Origin: Anaeroglomus sp964550565
GTDB taxonomy: Bacteria; Planctomycetota; Phycisphaerae; Sedimentisphaerales; Anaerohalosphaeraceae
Length of the DNA: 20,531 nt
Reading direction: 5' to 3'
Assembly: GCA_964550565.1 (NCBI GenBank)
Contig: CAZKAI010000072.1
Span: 1 to 20,531 of the forward strand
Below, one piece after another: positions 1 through 7,403 of the stretch (positions are counted from its first letter, which is position 1; each line of letters opens with the position of its first letter). Under the pieces are notes generated by a model that saw nothing but the letters and a program-made list of their open reading frames with translations, did not search any database and had not been told where the DNA came from. The translations under genes were made by a program, and so were the position numbers.

Positions 1-1
1 T

Positions 2-1129
2 TCGGCCAGTCGGTTTGACACGATGATTGGCAACTGTTACGAGTACGCCACCGGGCAGCACAATAGCGGCGTACCGATTGTGGGCATGATGTGCGAATAC
101 ACGCCGCGGGAACTGATTCTGGCGGCAGGCGCTGTGCCGGTCTGCCTGTGCGGCGGGTCGGAGGAGAAAATCGCCGCCGCCGAACAGGATTTGCCCGCCG
201 GCCTGTGCCCGCTGATTAAATCCACCTACGGCTATCACCGGACGCAATCGAATCCGTTTCTGGCCATGGCCTCGGTTGTCATTGCCGAGACCACCTGCGA
301 CGGCAAGAAGAAAATGTACGAACTGATGGCGCAGACTAAAACGATGCTGGTTCTGGAACTGCCGCAAAAGCCGGATGATCCGGATGCGTTTGACCACTGG
401 CTGCGGGAACTGGCCAAGTGCCGGGCGGCTCTGGAACGGCAGCTCAAAACCACGATTACCGACGACAAGCTGCGGCAGGCCATCGCCCTGATGAATCGGG
501 AACGCCGCCTGCGCCGCCAACTGGCCGAACAGATGAAGCGGCCCGCCCCGCCCTGGACAGGCCGGCAGCTGCTGACCTTTAAGAGCATCATCTCCGGCAT
601 CGACGCGGACCTGGCCGAGTATCAGCGATTGATCGGCCTGGCCGAATCCAACGGCGGCTGCTGTGCCAATCGGAATAAAGTTCGCGTCCTGCTGACCGGC
701 GTGCCGACTGTTCACGGGGCTGAAAAAGTTGTCGATATCATCGAAAACGCCGGCGCCCTGATTGTCTGCATGGAAAACTGCACCGGCACCAAACCCATCG
801 ATGAAGACGTGGACGAAACTGCCGCCGATCCGCTGGAAGCCATCGCCCGCAGGTATTTCCATCTGCCCTGCTCGGTGATGACGCAAAACCACGGACGCAT
901 GACGCTGCTGGAACGCCTGATTACAGAGTATCGGCCCGACTGCATCGTGGATCTGGTCTGGCAGGGCTGCCTGACGTATGATGTGGAATCATACTTTGTG
1001 CGTCAGCTTGCCGAAGCAAAGACTTTACCGTACCTGAAAATCGTAACCGATTATTCGCCCTCCGACGCGGCGCGAATCGCCGTGCGCGTGGAGGCGTTAC
1101 TGGAAACCGCAAAGGAAAGACGCCGCTGA
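2..1129 (+). CDS. Double-cubane-cluster / 2-hydroxyacyl-CoA dehydratase family reductase, 5' truncated
   Basis: Member of the 2-hydroxyacyl-CoA dehydratase D-subunit (HgdB/FldC/BcrC/YjiM) family, closest in feel to the double-cubane-cluster proteins (DCCP), which bind [4Fe-4S]-type clusters and perform difficult low-potential reductions in the cytoplasm when charged by an ATP-driven activator. The first ATG is at 23, but the frame is open back to the window edge and already reads like family sequence (SRFDTMIGNCYEYA), so the true start probably lies outside. Family signatures counted from that ATG: MMCEYTPRELILAAGAVPV near residue 23, LCPLIKSTYGYH near 61, ETTCDGKKKMYEL near 89, ENCTGTKP near 252, LPCS near 282, WQGCLTYDVE near 318. 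The Cys in the CEYTP, CPLIKS and TTCDGKKK motifs are the expected cluster ligands. It overlaps the next gene by one base. The physiological substrate is unknown; dehydratase activity is possible but less likely without a CoA-transferase gene nearby. Confidence 0.88.
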   Translation, partial: SASRFDTMIGNCYEYATGQHNSGVPIVGMMCEYTPRELILAAGAVPVCLCGGSEEKIAAAEQDLPAGLCPLIKSTYGYHRTQSNPFLAMASVVIAETTCDGKKKMYELMAQTKTMLVLELPQKPDDPDAFDHWLRELAKCRAALERQLKTTITDDKLRQAIALMNRERRLRRQLAEQMKRPAPPWTGRQLLTFKSIISGIDADLAEYQRLIGLAESNGGCCANRNKVRVLLTGVPTVHGAEKVVDIIENAGALIVCMENCTGTKPIDEDVDETAADPLEAIARRYFHLPCSVMTQNHGRMTLLERLITEYRPDCIVDLVWQGCLTYDVESYFVRQLAEAKTLPYLKIVTDYSPSDAARIAVRVEALLETAKERRR

Positions 1130-1992
1130 TGATGCCGGTGTGGTACAACTGCCCTTTTGTGCCGGCGGAATTGATTACCGCCTGTGGTCTGAGTCCGCGC
1201 CGATTTGATGCGGATGCAGGTGATTTCTGTGCAGTTCAGACTGAAGGCATCTGCTTTGCCGTCGAGATCTTTCTGACGGGATTAAAAAAGCAAAACCCGC
1301 CGTATGCCATGATTTTTACCACCCGGTGCGACCAGATGCGGCGGGCATTTGATTTATATCAGGCCAATGGCGGCAAGAACGGCTTCCTGCTGAATGTCCC
1401 CGTGACCACCGGCCCAGATGCTATTTCCCTGTTCGCCGAAGAAATCCGGCAGATGGAACAATTCCTCCACCATCTCTCCGGCCATTCCGCACAATTTGAA
1501 ACAATCAATACCGATGCGCCACTTTCACAGGGGTCAAAGCCGCACAAAAACAATCGGGCCAAAATCGCTCTGATTGGCGGGCCGGTGTTTGCATGCCAGC
1601 TTGCTGCATTAGAGCATAGCCTTGGAAATCGCGGCGTTGTCGTCCTGAATGCAGCCGAAAACGCGGTCGGACAATTCCGCAGACCGCTGAATCCGGAGGC
1701 CATGACAATTGACCCTTATGTTGAACTGGCCGCTGCTTACCTGCAAACCACACCATCGATTCGGACCCGGCCGGGCCATCTGTTTTATCAATGGCTCCAG
1801 ACGCAACTGCAAGCCACCCCCGTCGATGGGATTATCCTGCTCCGTCACCCCTTCTGCGACCACTGGCGCGGCGTCGAATACCAGCTCCGCCAGCGTCCTC
1901 TGCCGCCGGTGCTGGCCATTGAATGGAATGGCAGCCCGCAGGCCGCGGCGTTATCCCGACTGGAAGCCTTTTTGGAGATGCTGGGACGATGA
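1129..1992 (+). CDS. Shortened 2-hydroxyacyl-CoA dehydratase family paralogue
   Basis: A 287-residue protein that aligns by motif with the preceding reductase but lacks its first part. It opens directly with YNCPFVPAELITACGL, corresponding to the CEYTPRELILAAG motif, followed by EGICFAVE (like CPLIKS) and TTRCDQMRRAFDLY (like TTCDGKKKMYEL). Three cysteines at cluster-ligand positions are therefore kept. A second Rossmann-like half follows (AKIALIGGPVF near residue 143; GIILLRHPFCDHWRGVEYQLR near 234). The start is one of two adjacent ATG codons that overlap the stop of the upstream gene, which implies translational coupling. It probably pairs with one of its neighbours as the second half of a heterodimer, as in two-subunit dehydratases. 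The substrate cannot be read from sequence. Confidence 0.82.
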   Translation: MMPVWYNCPFVPAELITACGLSPRRFDADAGDFCAVQTEGICFAVEIFLTGLKKQNPPYAMIFTTRCDQMRRAFDLYQANGGKNGFLLNVPVTTGPDAISLFAEEIRQMEQFLHHLSGHSAQFETINTDAPLSQGSKPHKNNRAKIALIGGPVFACQLAALEHSLGNRGVVVLNAAENAVGQFRRPLNPEAMTIDPYVELAAAYLQTTPSIRTRPGHLFYQWLQTQLQATPVDGIILLRHPFCDHWRGVEYQLRQRPLPPVLAIEWNGSPQAAALSRLEAFLEMLGR

Positions 1993-3371
1993 ACAGCAAG
2001 CCGGCACAACTAACCCTGTCCCAGTGGCAGAAACGCTACGCCCAACTAAAAGCCGCGGGAATGGAAGAACCGACCTATGGCGGTCCACTGCTGCGTCACG
2101 CCGACCAGGGCGACAAACGCCTCGGGTGTCTGAAATTCGACAACTCCCCGGCCGCCCTGCACCTGTGGAATTTTCTGCTGACCGAAGAAGACCGCCTGCG
2201 ACAGCATCGCACCGACGGCAAACGCATCATCGGCACCATGAAAGACCTTGGCACCGTGCCTATCCTCGTCAACAGTTTCGACGATATGGTTGCCTTTTAC
2301 CCGGACGGAGCCTGGTGGACGCCCTGTCTCAAACAAATGCACGAAGGGCTTTTCGAAATCGCCGCCCGGTACGGCCTCGACGAGTCTTTCTGCCCCGTGC
2401 GTGCGATGATCGGGGCCTTTGTCAATGGCAAACACTTTCCGATTCCCGATGCACTGATTTGCAGCGTCGGGGCCACCTGCGACGATTTTTCCGTCGCCGC
2501 CCAGCGGGTCGAAAGTCTCGGCCATTCCATCTTCTGGTGGGAAATGCCCCACCGCCGAACGCCATCGACCACAGAACCATCCGTCACCCTGCCCTGCGGC
2601 TTTACCGCCCCGCAGTATCAGATTGACCACCTCCGCCGCCAGCTTGAGCAAATCCAGCAATTCCTCGAACACAAGGCAGGCCGGACACTGCACCCGGACA
2701 AACTCCGCCAGACTATCCGCAAAGTCAACCATATCCGCCGGATGTTCCGCGATATCCAACAGCTTTGCTTTACCACCCCCATCGCCCCGATGGGCTCACT
2801 GGAACTGCTGATTGCCGAGATGCTGATGATTCATTTCTGCTCGGATATGGCCCAGACCGAATGGATTTTCAACACATTATCATCCGAAATCCGCACACGT
2901 ATCGACAACGCCGCAGGCATCCTCCCCGCCGATGCCGCACGCATCTTCTGGGTCAATCCCGTCGCCGATTTGTACGCCATGAATCTGCTGGAAGAATGCG
3001 GCGGCAGACTCTGCGGCACCGAGTTTCTGTTCGCTCATGCCATCGAGCCGATCCCCGACCACGATGACCCACTGACGGTGCTGGCACAGATGGCGTTGTC
3101 CGACCCCATGGCCGGCTCGGCCTTTGACCGTGCCGAACTGATTGCCCGCAAGATTCGTCAATTCGGCTCCGAAGCCGTCGTCATCAGCCGTATCCCCGGG
3201 GCAAGCCATTGTGCCTCCGAAGGCAAAATCATCAGCCGATGGATTCAGGACAACCTCGGATTGCCGACCATTGAAATTGAAGTCCCGACTCTGAGCGATT
3301 CGTATCGCCCCTCGCTCCAGACCCGGCTGGAAGCATTGATTGAAACCGTCAGAACAAGGAGAAAATCGTGA
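1989..3371 (+). CDS. 2-hydroxyacyl-CoA dehydratase family protein, large subunit-like
   Basis: A 460-residue family member. The start is the ATG at 1989, which overlaps the preceding stop as ATGA; an earlier in-frame ATG at 1923 lies deep inside the upstream gene and is rejected. Recognisable segments are LGCLKFDNSPAALHLWNFLL near residue 42, FCPVRAMIGAFVNGKHFPIP near 133, DALICSVGATCDDFSVAAQR near 153, and a helical 'HPDKLRQTIRKVNHIRRMF' middle region common to the family. The closing part (QDNLGLPTIEIEVPTLSDS) also matches family C-termini. Cysteines in FCPVRA and ICSVGATC are plausible cluster ligands. With two relatives upstream and the activator downstream, it is probably one component of a reductase or dehydratase complex energised by that ATPase. 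The GTG start of the next gene overlaps its stop codon. Confidence 0.85.
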   Translation: MNSKPAQLTLSQWQKRYAQLKAAGMEEPTYGGPLLRHADQGDKRLGCLKFDNSPAALHLWNFLLTEEDRLRQHRTDGKRIIGTMKDLGTVPILVNSFDDMVAFYPDGAWWTPCLKQMHEGLFEIAARYGLDESFCPVRAMIGAFVNGKHFPIPDALICSVGATCDDFSVAAQRVESLGHSIFWWEMPHRRTPSTTEPSVTLPCGFTAPQYQIDHLRRQLEQIQQFLEHKAGRTLHPDKLRQTIRKVNHIRRMFRDIQQLCFTTPIAPMGSLELLIAEMLMIHFCSDMAQTEWIFNTLSSEIRTRIDNAAGILPADAARIFWVNPVADLYAMNLLEECGGRLCGTEFLFAHAIEPIPDHDDPLTVLAQMALSDPMAGSAFDRAELIARKIRQFGSEAVVISRIPGASHCASEGKIISRWIQDNLGLPTIEIEVPTLSDSYRPSLQTRLEALIETVRTRRKS

Positions 3372-4302
3372 TTACCGCAGGCATAGACGCAGGCTCCCGC
3401 GCCATCAAGATGGTCCTGTTCGACACCGAACGACGAGCCATCGTGGATCAGGCGCTCTGCGACCAGGGCGTCCATCAGGAGCATAAAGCACAAGCCCTGT
3501 ATGACACGCTGCTCGATAAAAACTGTCTCAAACGCGCCGACATCNNNNNNNNNNNNNNNNNNNNNNNNNNNNNNNNNNNNNNNNNNNNNNNNNNNNNNNN
3601 NNNNNNNNNNNNNNNNNNNNNNNNNNNNNNNNNNNNNNNNNNNNACAAGCCCTGTATGACACGCTGCTCGATAAAAACTGTCTCAAACGCGCCGACATCG
3701 CCGCCTCCATCGCCACCGGCTATGGCCGGCACCTGCTGCGGTTCTGCGACACGACCATTACTGAAATCACCTGCCATGCCGCAGGCGTCGCCCACTGGCA
3801 CCGCGCCGCCCAATCCATCATCGATATCGGCGGACAGGACAGCAAACTCATCCGGCTGGACAACCGCAGCAAGGTCCGTGATTTTGTCATGAATGACCGC
3901 TGTGCCGCCGGCACCGGTCGATTTCTCGAAATCGTCGCCCAGCGGCTCGATATCCCGCTGGACCAGCTCGGCGAAGTCGCACGCCAGAGCACCCAACCCG
4001 CCCAGATCAGCAGCATCTGTGTCGTCTTTGCCGAGACAGAAATTGTCGGCCTGTTGGCCGCGGGCGAAACGCGCGAAAATATCGTCGCAGGCGTACAGGC
4101 CTCCATCGTCCGCCGACTGACGGCCATGGCCGCAGGCGACATCGCCGCGCCGATTGTCTTTACCGGCGGCGTCGCCCTAATACCCGGAATGAAAGAAGCG
4201 TTCGAATCGGCACTCTGCCGGCCGGTCGAAATCAGCACCCACCCCCAGTTCACCGGGGCATTGGGCGCCGCTTTATTGGCAAGTTCTTCTAAAACAGCAT
4301 AA
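3368..4302 (+). CDS. ASKHA-family ATPase activator of the dehydratase/DCCP reductase (interrupted by assembly gap)
   Basis: HgdC/YjiL-type activator: a homodimeric ASKHA ATPase with one bridging [4Fe-4S] cluster that uses ATP to push a low-potential electron into its partner. The GTG start overlaps the previous stop. A 100-N run flanked by identical 55-nt copies interrupts the gene; removing one copy plus the Ns (155 nt) gives exactly 259 codons, and the frame is then continuous. Motifs in the collapsed protein: GIDAGSRAIKMVLFD near residue 5 (phosphate-1 loop), IIDIGGQDSKLIRLD near 99, NDRCAAGTGRFLEI near 124, SSICVVFAETEI near 163, FTGGVALIPGMKEAFE near 213. Cys127 (CAAGTG) and Cys166 (SICVVF) sit at the known cluster-ligand positions of this family. 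Length is normal. The reductase genes just upstream are its likely partners. Confidence 0.92.
3490..3699. repeat. Assembly artefact: 55-nt direct duplication around a 100-N gap
   Basis: Bases 3490-3544 and 3645-3699 are identical and flank exactly 100 N. Collapsing them restores the activator frame (155 nt is not a multiple of 3, so the frame shifts unless both the Ns and one copy are removed). Two contigs overlapping by an assembler word size were probably joined with a fixed-size gap; no sequence is likely to be missing. Confidence 0.93.
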
Positions 4303-4312
4303 TGAGGTTAAC

Positions 4313-5878
4313 ATGATTGATACCCAACGACGAAAACGCGTCATGCAGCGGTCCATTGCACTGGGTCACTGCATCTGCGATCCGAAAAAACCGTGTCCCT
4401 GCGACATCTTCAAACAGAAAAACATCTGCCTGTGTGCCGGGGAGCGACTGGACAACCCCAACGGCCCGGTGGCCCTGACACAACTGGTCGAAAAGGCCGG
4501 CTGTGCTTCTAAAATCGACCAGGTCTTTCTCAAAGAAGTGCTCGGCGGCCTGACATTCCCCGACAATCCGCACGTTCTGGTCGGTGTCCCCGCCGGCGAC
4601 GACGCCGGTGTCTACGAACTGGAGGATGGCACTTGCCTGGTTCAGACCGTCGATGTGTTCACCCCCGCCGTCGATGATCCGTATCTTTTCGGCCAGATTG
4701 CCGCGGCCAACTCCGTCAGCGATATCTATGCCATGGGCGGCACGCCCCTGACGGCGCTGTCGGTTCTGGGCTTTCCCGTCCGGACCATCCCCGATCAGGC
4801 GATGGCCGACATTCTTCGCGGCGGCATCGACAAAATGAACGAAGCCGGCGTCGCCATCATCGGCGGCCACAGCATCAACGACCCCCAGGTCAAAGCGGGC
4901 TTTGCCGTCACCGGCGTCATCGATAAAGACAAGGTCAAGACCAATGCCCGCGCCCGAGTCGGCGATGTCCTGATACTGACCAAGCCGCTGGGCACCGGCA
5001 TTGTTGCATTTGCCAATCAAATCGGCAGGGCTTCCGCCGAAAGCGTCGCCGCTGCGGCCCAGTCGATGACAACCCTGAATAAAACCGCCGCCGAGCTGAT
5101 GGTGCAGTTCGGAGCTTCCGCCTGCACGGATGTCACCGGTTTCAGCCTGCTGGGCCATCTGGCCGAGATGGTCCGCAGGAGCGGCCTCGATGCCGAATTG
5201 GTCTGGGACGACATCCCCCTGCTGCCAGGCGTACTGGATTACATCGCACAGGGTATCTTCCCGGGTGCTATCGAACGCAACAAGGAATCCTGCGGCAAGG
5301 CCGTCCTTTCCGGCCCGGGAGTCACCGAAGACATGGCCGACCTGCTGTATGATGCCCAGACCTCAGGCGGTCTGCTCATCGCTATTGCCGCCGACTCCGC
5401 TCCTGCCCTGCTGAACGCCCTGCATCAGCACAAGCTCCCCGCCGCTGTCATTGGCAGGATGGTCGCCGGTAAAGGCATGATTCACATCAAAACCACCGGC
5501 ACGCGGACCATACCCGCCAAACCGGCACCGCAAAAACAGCCGCAGCCGCAACCTCAACCACAATCGCAATCGCAGGAAGCCTGCTGCTGTTCAACACCCG
5601 CAACGATAGCGAGCACTGCCGCCGCCGGCACCGAAGATTTGTATAAGCAATTCCTCTCGACCGTCGGCAAGCCCGGCGGGCTGGATGCCTACACCAAGCA
5701 GGCAATCAATATCGCCTTATCGGTGTTAAGTAAATGCGAACCGTGCTTAAAGATTCACATGGAAAAGGCACGAAAAATGGGCTTTTCCCAGCCCGAAATC
5801 GACGAAGCCGCATGGATGGGGATTGCATTCGGCGGCAGTCCTGTTATGATGTTCTATAAGAGTCTAAGCGAAAAGTAA
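4313..5878 (+). CDS. selD: Selenide, water dikinase SelD with Cys-rich N-terminus and fused C-terminal AhpD-like CxxC domain
   Basis: SelD makes selenophosphate from selenide and ATP, the selenium donor for selenocysteyl-tRNA synthesis. This protein has 521 residues; classical SelD has about 350. Residues 54-395 form the AIRS-type kinase: LTQLVEKAGCASK with catalytic Cys64 and Lys67, GDDAGVYELEDG near 95, AANSVSDIYAMGGTPLTALS near 131, GGHSINDP near 184, TDVTGFSLLGHL near 272, DAQTSGGLL near 347. The catalytic residue is Cys, not Sec. Residues 17-44 add a Cys-rich prefix (C20, C22, C28, C30, C39, C41), a possible metal or cluster site. A Pro/Gln/Ser linker (about 402-422) and a CCC triplet lead to a carboxymuconolactone-decarboxylase/AhpD-like domain (about 440-521) with the redox motif CEPCLKIH (C475, C478, H482). 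An alternative start is Met11. It begins 10 nt after the activator gene and is followed by tRNA-Sec. Confidence 0.95.
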   Translation: MIDTQRRKRVMQRSIALGHCICDPKKPCPCDIFKQKNICLCAGERLDNPNGPVALTQLVEKAGCASKIDQVFLKEVLGGLTFPDNPHVLVGVPAGDDAGVYELEDGTCLVQTVDVFTPAVDDPYLFGQIAAANSVSDIYAMGGTPLTALSVLGFPVRTIPDQAMADILRGGIDKMNEAGVAIIGGHSINDPQVKAGFAVTGVIDKDKVKTNARARVGDVLILTKPLGTGIVAFANQIGRASAESVAAAAQSMTTLNKTAAELMVQFGASACTDVTGFSLLGHLAEMVRRSGLDAELVWDDIPLLPGVLDYIAQGIFPGAIERNKESCGKAVLSGPGVTEDMADLLYDAQTSGGLLIAIAADSAPALLNALHQHKLPAAVIGRMVAGKGMIHIKTTGTRTIPAKPAPQKQPQPQPQPQSQSQEACCCSTPATIASTAAAGTEDLYKQFLSTVGKPGGLDAYTKQAINIALSVLSKCEPCLKIHMEKARKMGFSQPEIDEAAWMGIAFGGSPVMMFYKSLSEK

Positions 5879-5912
5879 AAAGGACACAGAAATTTTTACC
5901 TTTTTCCTTTTC
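5870..5912 (+). terminator. Long hairpin overlapping the selD stop, terminator or RNA-processing site
   Basis: Arms 5870-5883 and 5899-5912 pair over 14 positions with a single mismatch (T5876 against C5906), closing a 15-nt loop; the selD TAA lies in the left arm. The stem is A/T-rich and no clean T-run follows, so it could be a weak terminator or a processing structure separating the mRNA from the tRNA-Sec 5' end, which begins 18 nt later. Confidence 0.5.
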
Positions 5913-5930
5913 CCTTCTTACTTTGCTATC

Positions 5931-6028
5931 GGAGGTGACAGGCAACTGGTGTTGCTCCTGGTCTTCAAAACCAGTGTAGTGGCGGTTAGACCGTCCTGGG
6001 TAGGTTCGATTCCTATTCGCCTCCGCCA
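5931..6028 (+). tRNA. selC: tRNA-Sec (anticodon UCA) with encoded CCA
   Basis: Selenocysteine tRNA, which decodes UGA with SelB at SECIS-bearing mRNAs. The acceptor stem has 8 bp (GGAGGTGA with TCGCCTCC, one G-T pair). The D-arm has a 6-bp stem with a 4-nt loop (GGCAAC, TGGT, GTTGCT). The anticodon stem CTGGT/ACCAG closes the loop CTTCAAA with TCA at 5965-5967. A long variable arm contains the hairpin GGCGG-TTAGA-CCGTC. The T-arm is GTAGG-TTCGATT-CCTAT, discriminator G6025, and CCA is encoded at 6026-6028. The 8+5 acceptor/T geometry, 6-bp D-stem and UCA anticodon together are diagnostic. It sits between selD and a selenoprotein gene, probably in the same transcript. Confidence 0.97.
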
Positions 6029-6064
6029 TTTTGATTATCGACATGTAGAATGGTTAAGGATACA

Positions 6065-6322
6065 ATGCTGTTCATGAGCATTAAACTGCGACAACAACTG
6101 ATGATTGCCGTCCTTGCGGTGGGATTGGGACTGCTGGCCTGGGGCGCCAGGTTTCACGCCCAGCCGGTCTTTTCCGAAAACAACGACAAGGGCCTGCTGA
6201 CCGCCGAATCGAAGCTGATCAAAGAAGTCAGCATCGGCGGCGTGGTCCGCGACCCCTACGGCAAACTGCGTATGACCTACACCGGCGAGGCTCCCCAGTC
6301 TTGCCCGACCTGAGGCAAGTAA
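6065..6322 (+). CDS. Small membrane-anchored selenoprotein with C-terminal CPTU-GK motif
   Basis: An 85-residue protein if the TGA at 6311-6313 is read as selenocysteine; it then ends Ser-Cys-Pro-Thr-Sec-Gly-Lys with TAA at 6320. Read conventionally, the frame would stop right after SCPT, half-way through a CxxU redox motif. The UGA is followed by a hairpin with loop UGU starting at the 22nd nucleotide after it, the spacing also found at two other UGA codons in this window, and tRNA-Sec ends just upstream. The chosen ATG follows AAGGA by 4 nt; an upstream in-frame ATG at 6050 is possible. Residues 10-27 (LRQQLMIAVLAVGLGLLAWG) form an uncleaved signal anchor, placing the C-terminal CxxU outside the membrane. 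It directly precedes the polyferredoxin gene, a likely redox partner. I recognise no named family. Confidence 0.85.
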
Positions 6323-6326
6323 AGGA

Positions 6327-6345
6327 GGCCGTGGTGTCCACAGCC
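6327..6345 (+). promoter_or_regulatory. Bacterial SECIS hairpin for the small selenoprotein
   Basis: Stem GGC/GCC, one C-A mismatch, then GTGG/CCAC closing a TGT loop at 6335-6337. The loop begins at the 22nd base after the UGA and has G in its second position, fitting the general bacterial SECIS pattern (short apical loop with an early G, roughly 16-37 nt after UGA). The structure overlaps the Shine-Dalgarno (6321-6328) and GTG start (6334) of the polyferredoxin gene, so Sec insertion and downstream initiation may compete or be coupled. Confidence 0.78.
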
Positions 6346-7182
6346 AAACAATCCCCGATACAGAAAGTCGTCTCCAAACTCATCGCGTGGCGAACCGCCA
6401 TCCAGTCGATGTTTCTCCTGGTCTGGCTGGATCCCCTTAATCTCCGGATGCATACCGTCTGCGCCCCCGTCTTTCACTGTTACGCCTGTCCACTGGCGAC
6501 CTTCGCCTGCCCCATCGGCGTCATCGCCCAGTTTTCGGCCCTGCACCTGTTTCCGTTTATTGCCATCGGCCTGCTGATTGCTGTCGGCGCCCTCTTTGGG
6601 TCGATTATCTGCGGCTGGGTCTGTCCATTTGGCCTGCTGCAGGACCTGGCCGCCAAAGTCCCCACCCCGCGGCTCAAAATACCGCAGTGGATGGGCTATT
6701 TCCGCTATGTCGTGCTGCTGGGGACAGTGCTGGCAATTCCGTATTTCTTCGGTGAAGGCCACCCGCTGTTTATTTGCCGGATATGTCCGGCCGGCGGCGT
6801 CGAAAAAGCTCTGCCCGATGTCGTCTCCGCGGCCATCGGCGGCAATCCTATCCCCTGGCCCAACGCCATCAAAATCTCCATTGTGCTGGCCTTTTTTGTC
6901 GCCATCTTTATCACAATACGCCCGTGGTGCCGCATCTTCTGTCCGCTGGGGGCCATCTTCGGCTTCCTCAACCGCTTCTCGCTGGTCACCATGGACCTGA
7001 AAGAGCACCAGTGTACCCAGTGCGGTCGCTGCCGAACCCTGTGCACCTATGGTATCCAGCCCGACAAGCAGCCCAACGACCACCGCTGCATCCGCTGCCT
7101 CGAATGCACCCAGTGCGGCCCGAAGGCACTGCAAACCCAACTCCTCTTTGACGACCAGCCGTCAGAAAATGCCAAACCATAA
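6334..7182 (+). CDS. Membrane-bound polyferredoxin (NapH/MauN-like 4Fe-4S protein)
   Basis: A 282-residue integral membrane iron-sulfur protein that probably passes electrons across or along the cytoplasmic membrane. The start is the GTG at 6334, 5 nt after a strong AAAGGAGG; a TTG at 6301 in the same frame lies inside the selenoprotein gene. About five membrane segments alternate with Cys motifs: CYACPLATFACPIG near residue 49, CGWVCPFGLLQD near 93, CRICPAGG near 148, CRIFCPLGAIFG near 199. The C-terminal part carries two ferredoxin clusters (CTQCGRCRTLC near 227 and CIRCLECTQC near 252). This is typical of the NapH/NosR/CcoG polyferredoxin group. Its translation start is embedded in the SECIS element of the preceding selenoprotein, which suggests that the two proteins work together, for example electrons flowing to the exposed CxxU. 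Confidence 0.88.
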   Translation: MSTAKQSPIQKVVSKLIAWRTAIQSMFLLVWLDPLNLRMHTVCAPVFHCYACPLATFACPIGVIAQFSALHLFPFIAIGLLIAVGALFGSIICGWVCPFGLLQDLAAKVPTPRLKIPQWMGYFRYVVLLGTVLAIPYFFGEGHPLFICRICPAGGVEKALPDVVSAAIGGNPIPWPNAIKISIVLAFFVAIFITIRPWCRIFCPLGAIFGFLNRFSLVTMDLKEHQCTQCGRCRTLCTYGIQPDKQPNDHRCIRCLECTQCGPKALQTQLLFDDQPSENAKP

Positions 7183-7325
7183 AAAATCTGCCACGGTGTA
7201 TTAAATTTCCCTGTAATTCCATCTTTTTTTCAGTTTAAAGCACCGCTCCTGCCCGGATTTTTACATCGCAAAACAGGGTATTTTCCAGCAGATTTAGGCA
7301 GAAATTGGACTTGAGAATGATTTTC

Positions 7326-7355
7326 TTGACCCCAGGGCAGGCTTTTTAGTAAAAT
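7326..7355 (+). promoter_or_regulatory. Candidate sigma-70 promoter for the pectate lyase gene
   Basis: TTGACC at 7326-7331 and TAAAAT at 7350-7355 are separated by 18 nt, about 48 nt before the chosen start. The gap after the polyferredoxin gene (7183-7403) holds no other gene and no obvious terminator. Prediction by consensus only. Confidence 0.4.
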
Positions 7356-7403
7356 AAGCGACATATTAAGGGACAAAATTGCATAAATAAACAGGAGAGG
7401 GTG

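Noticed and set aside
1127..1129. TGA ending the first reductase as Sec
   Set aside because: It overlaps the ATG of the next family member in the normal coupled fashion, with no SECIS-like hairpin at the right distance.
1923..1988. Upstream ATG for the third reductase gene
   Set aside because: It would overlap 70 nt of the previous gene; the ATGA overlap at 1989 is the normal coupled start.
6301..6333. TTG start for the polyferredoxin
   Set aside because: It lies inside the selenoprotein coding end, and a strong Shine-Dalgarno is placed for GTG at 6334.
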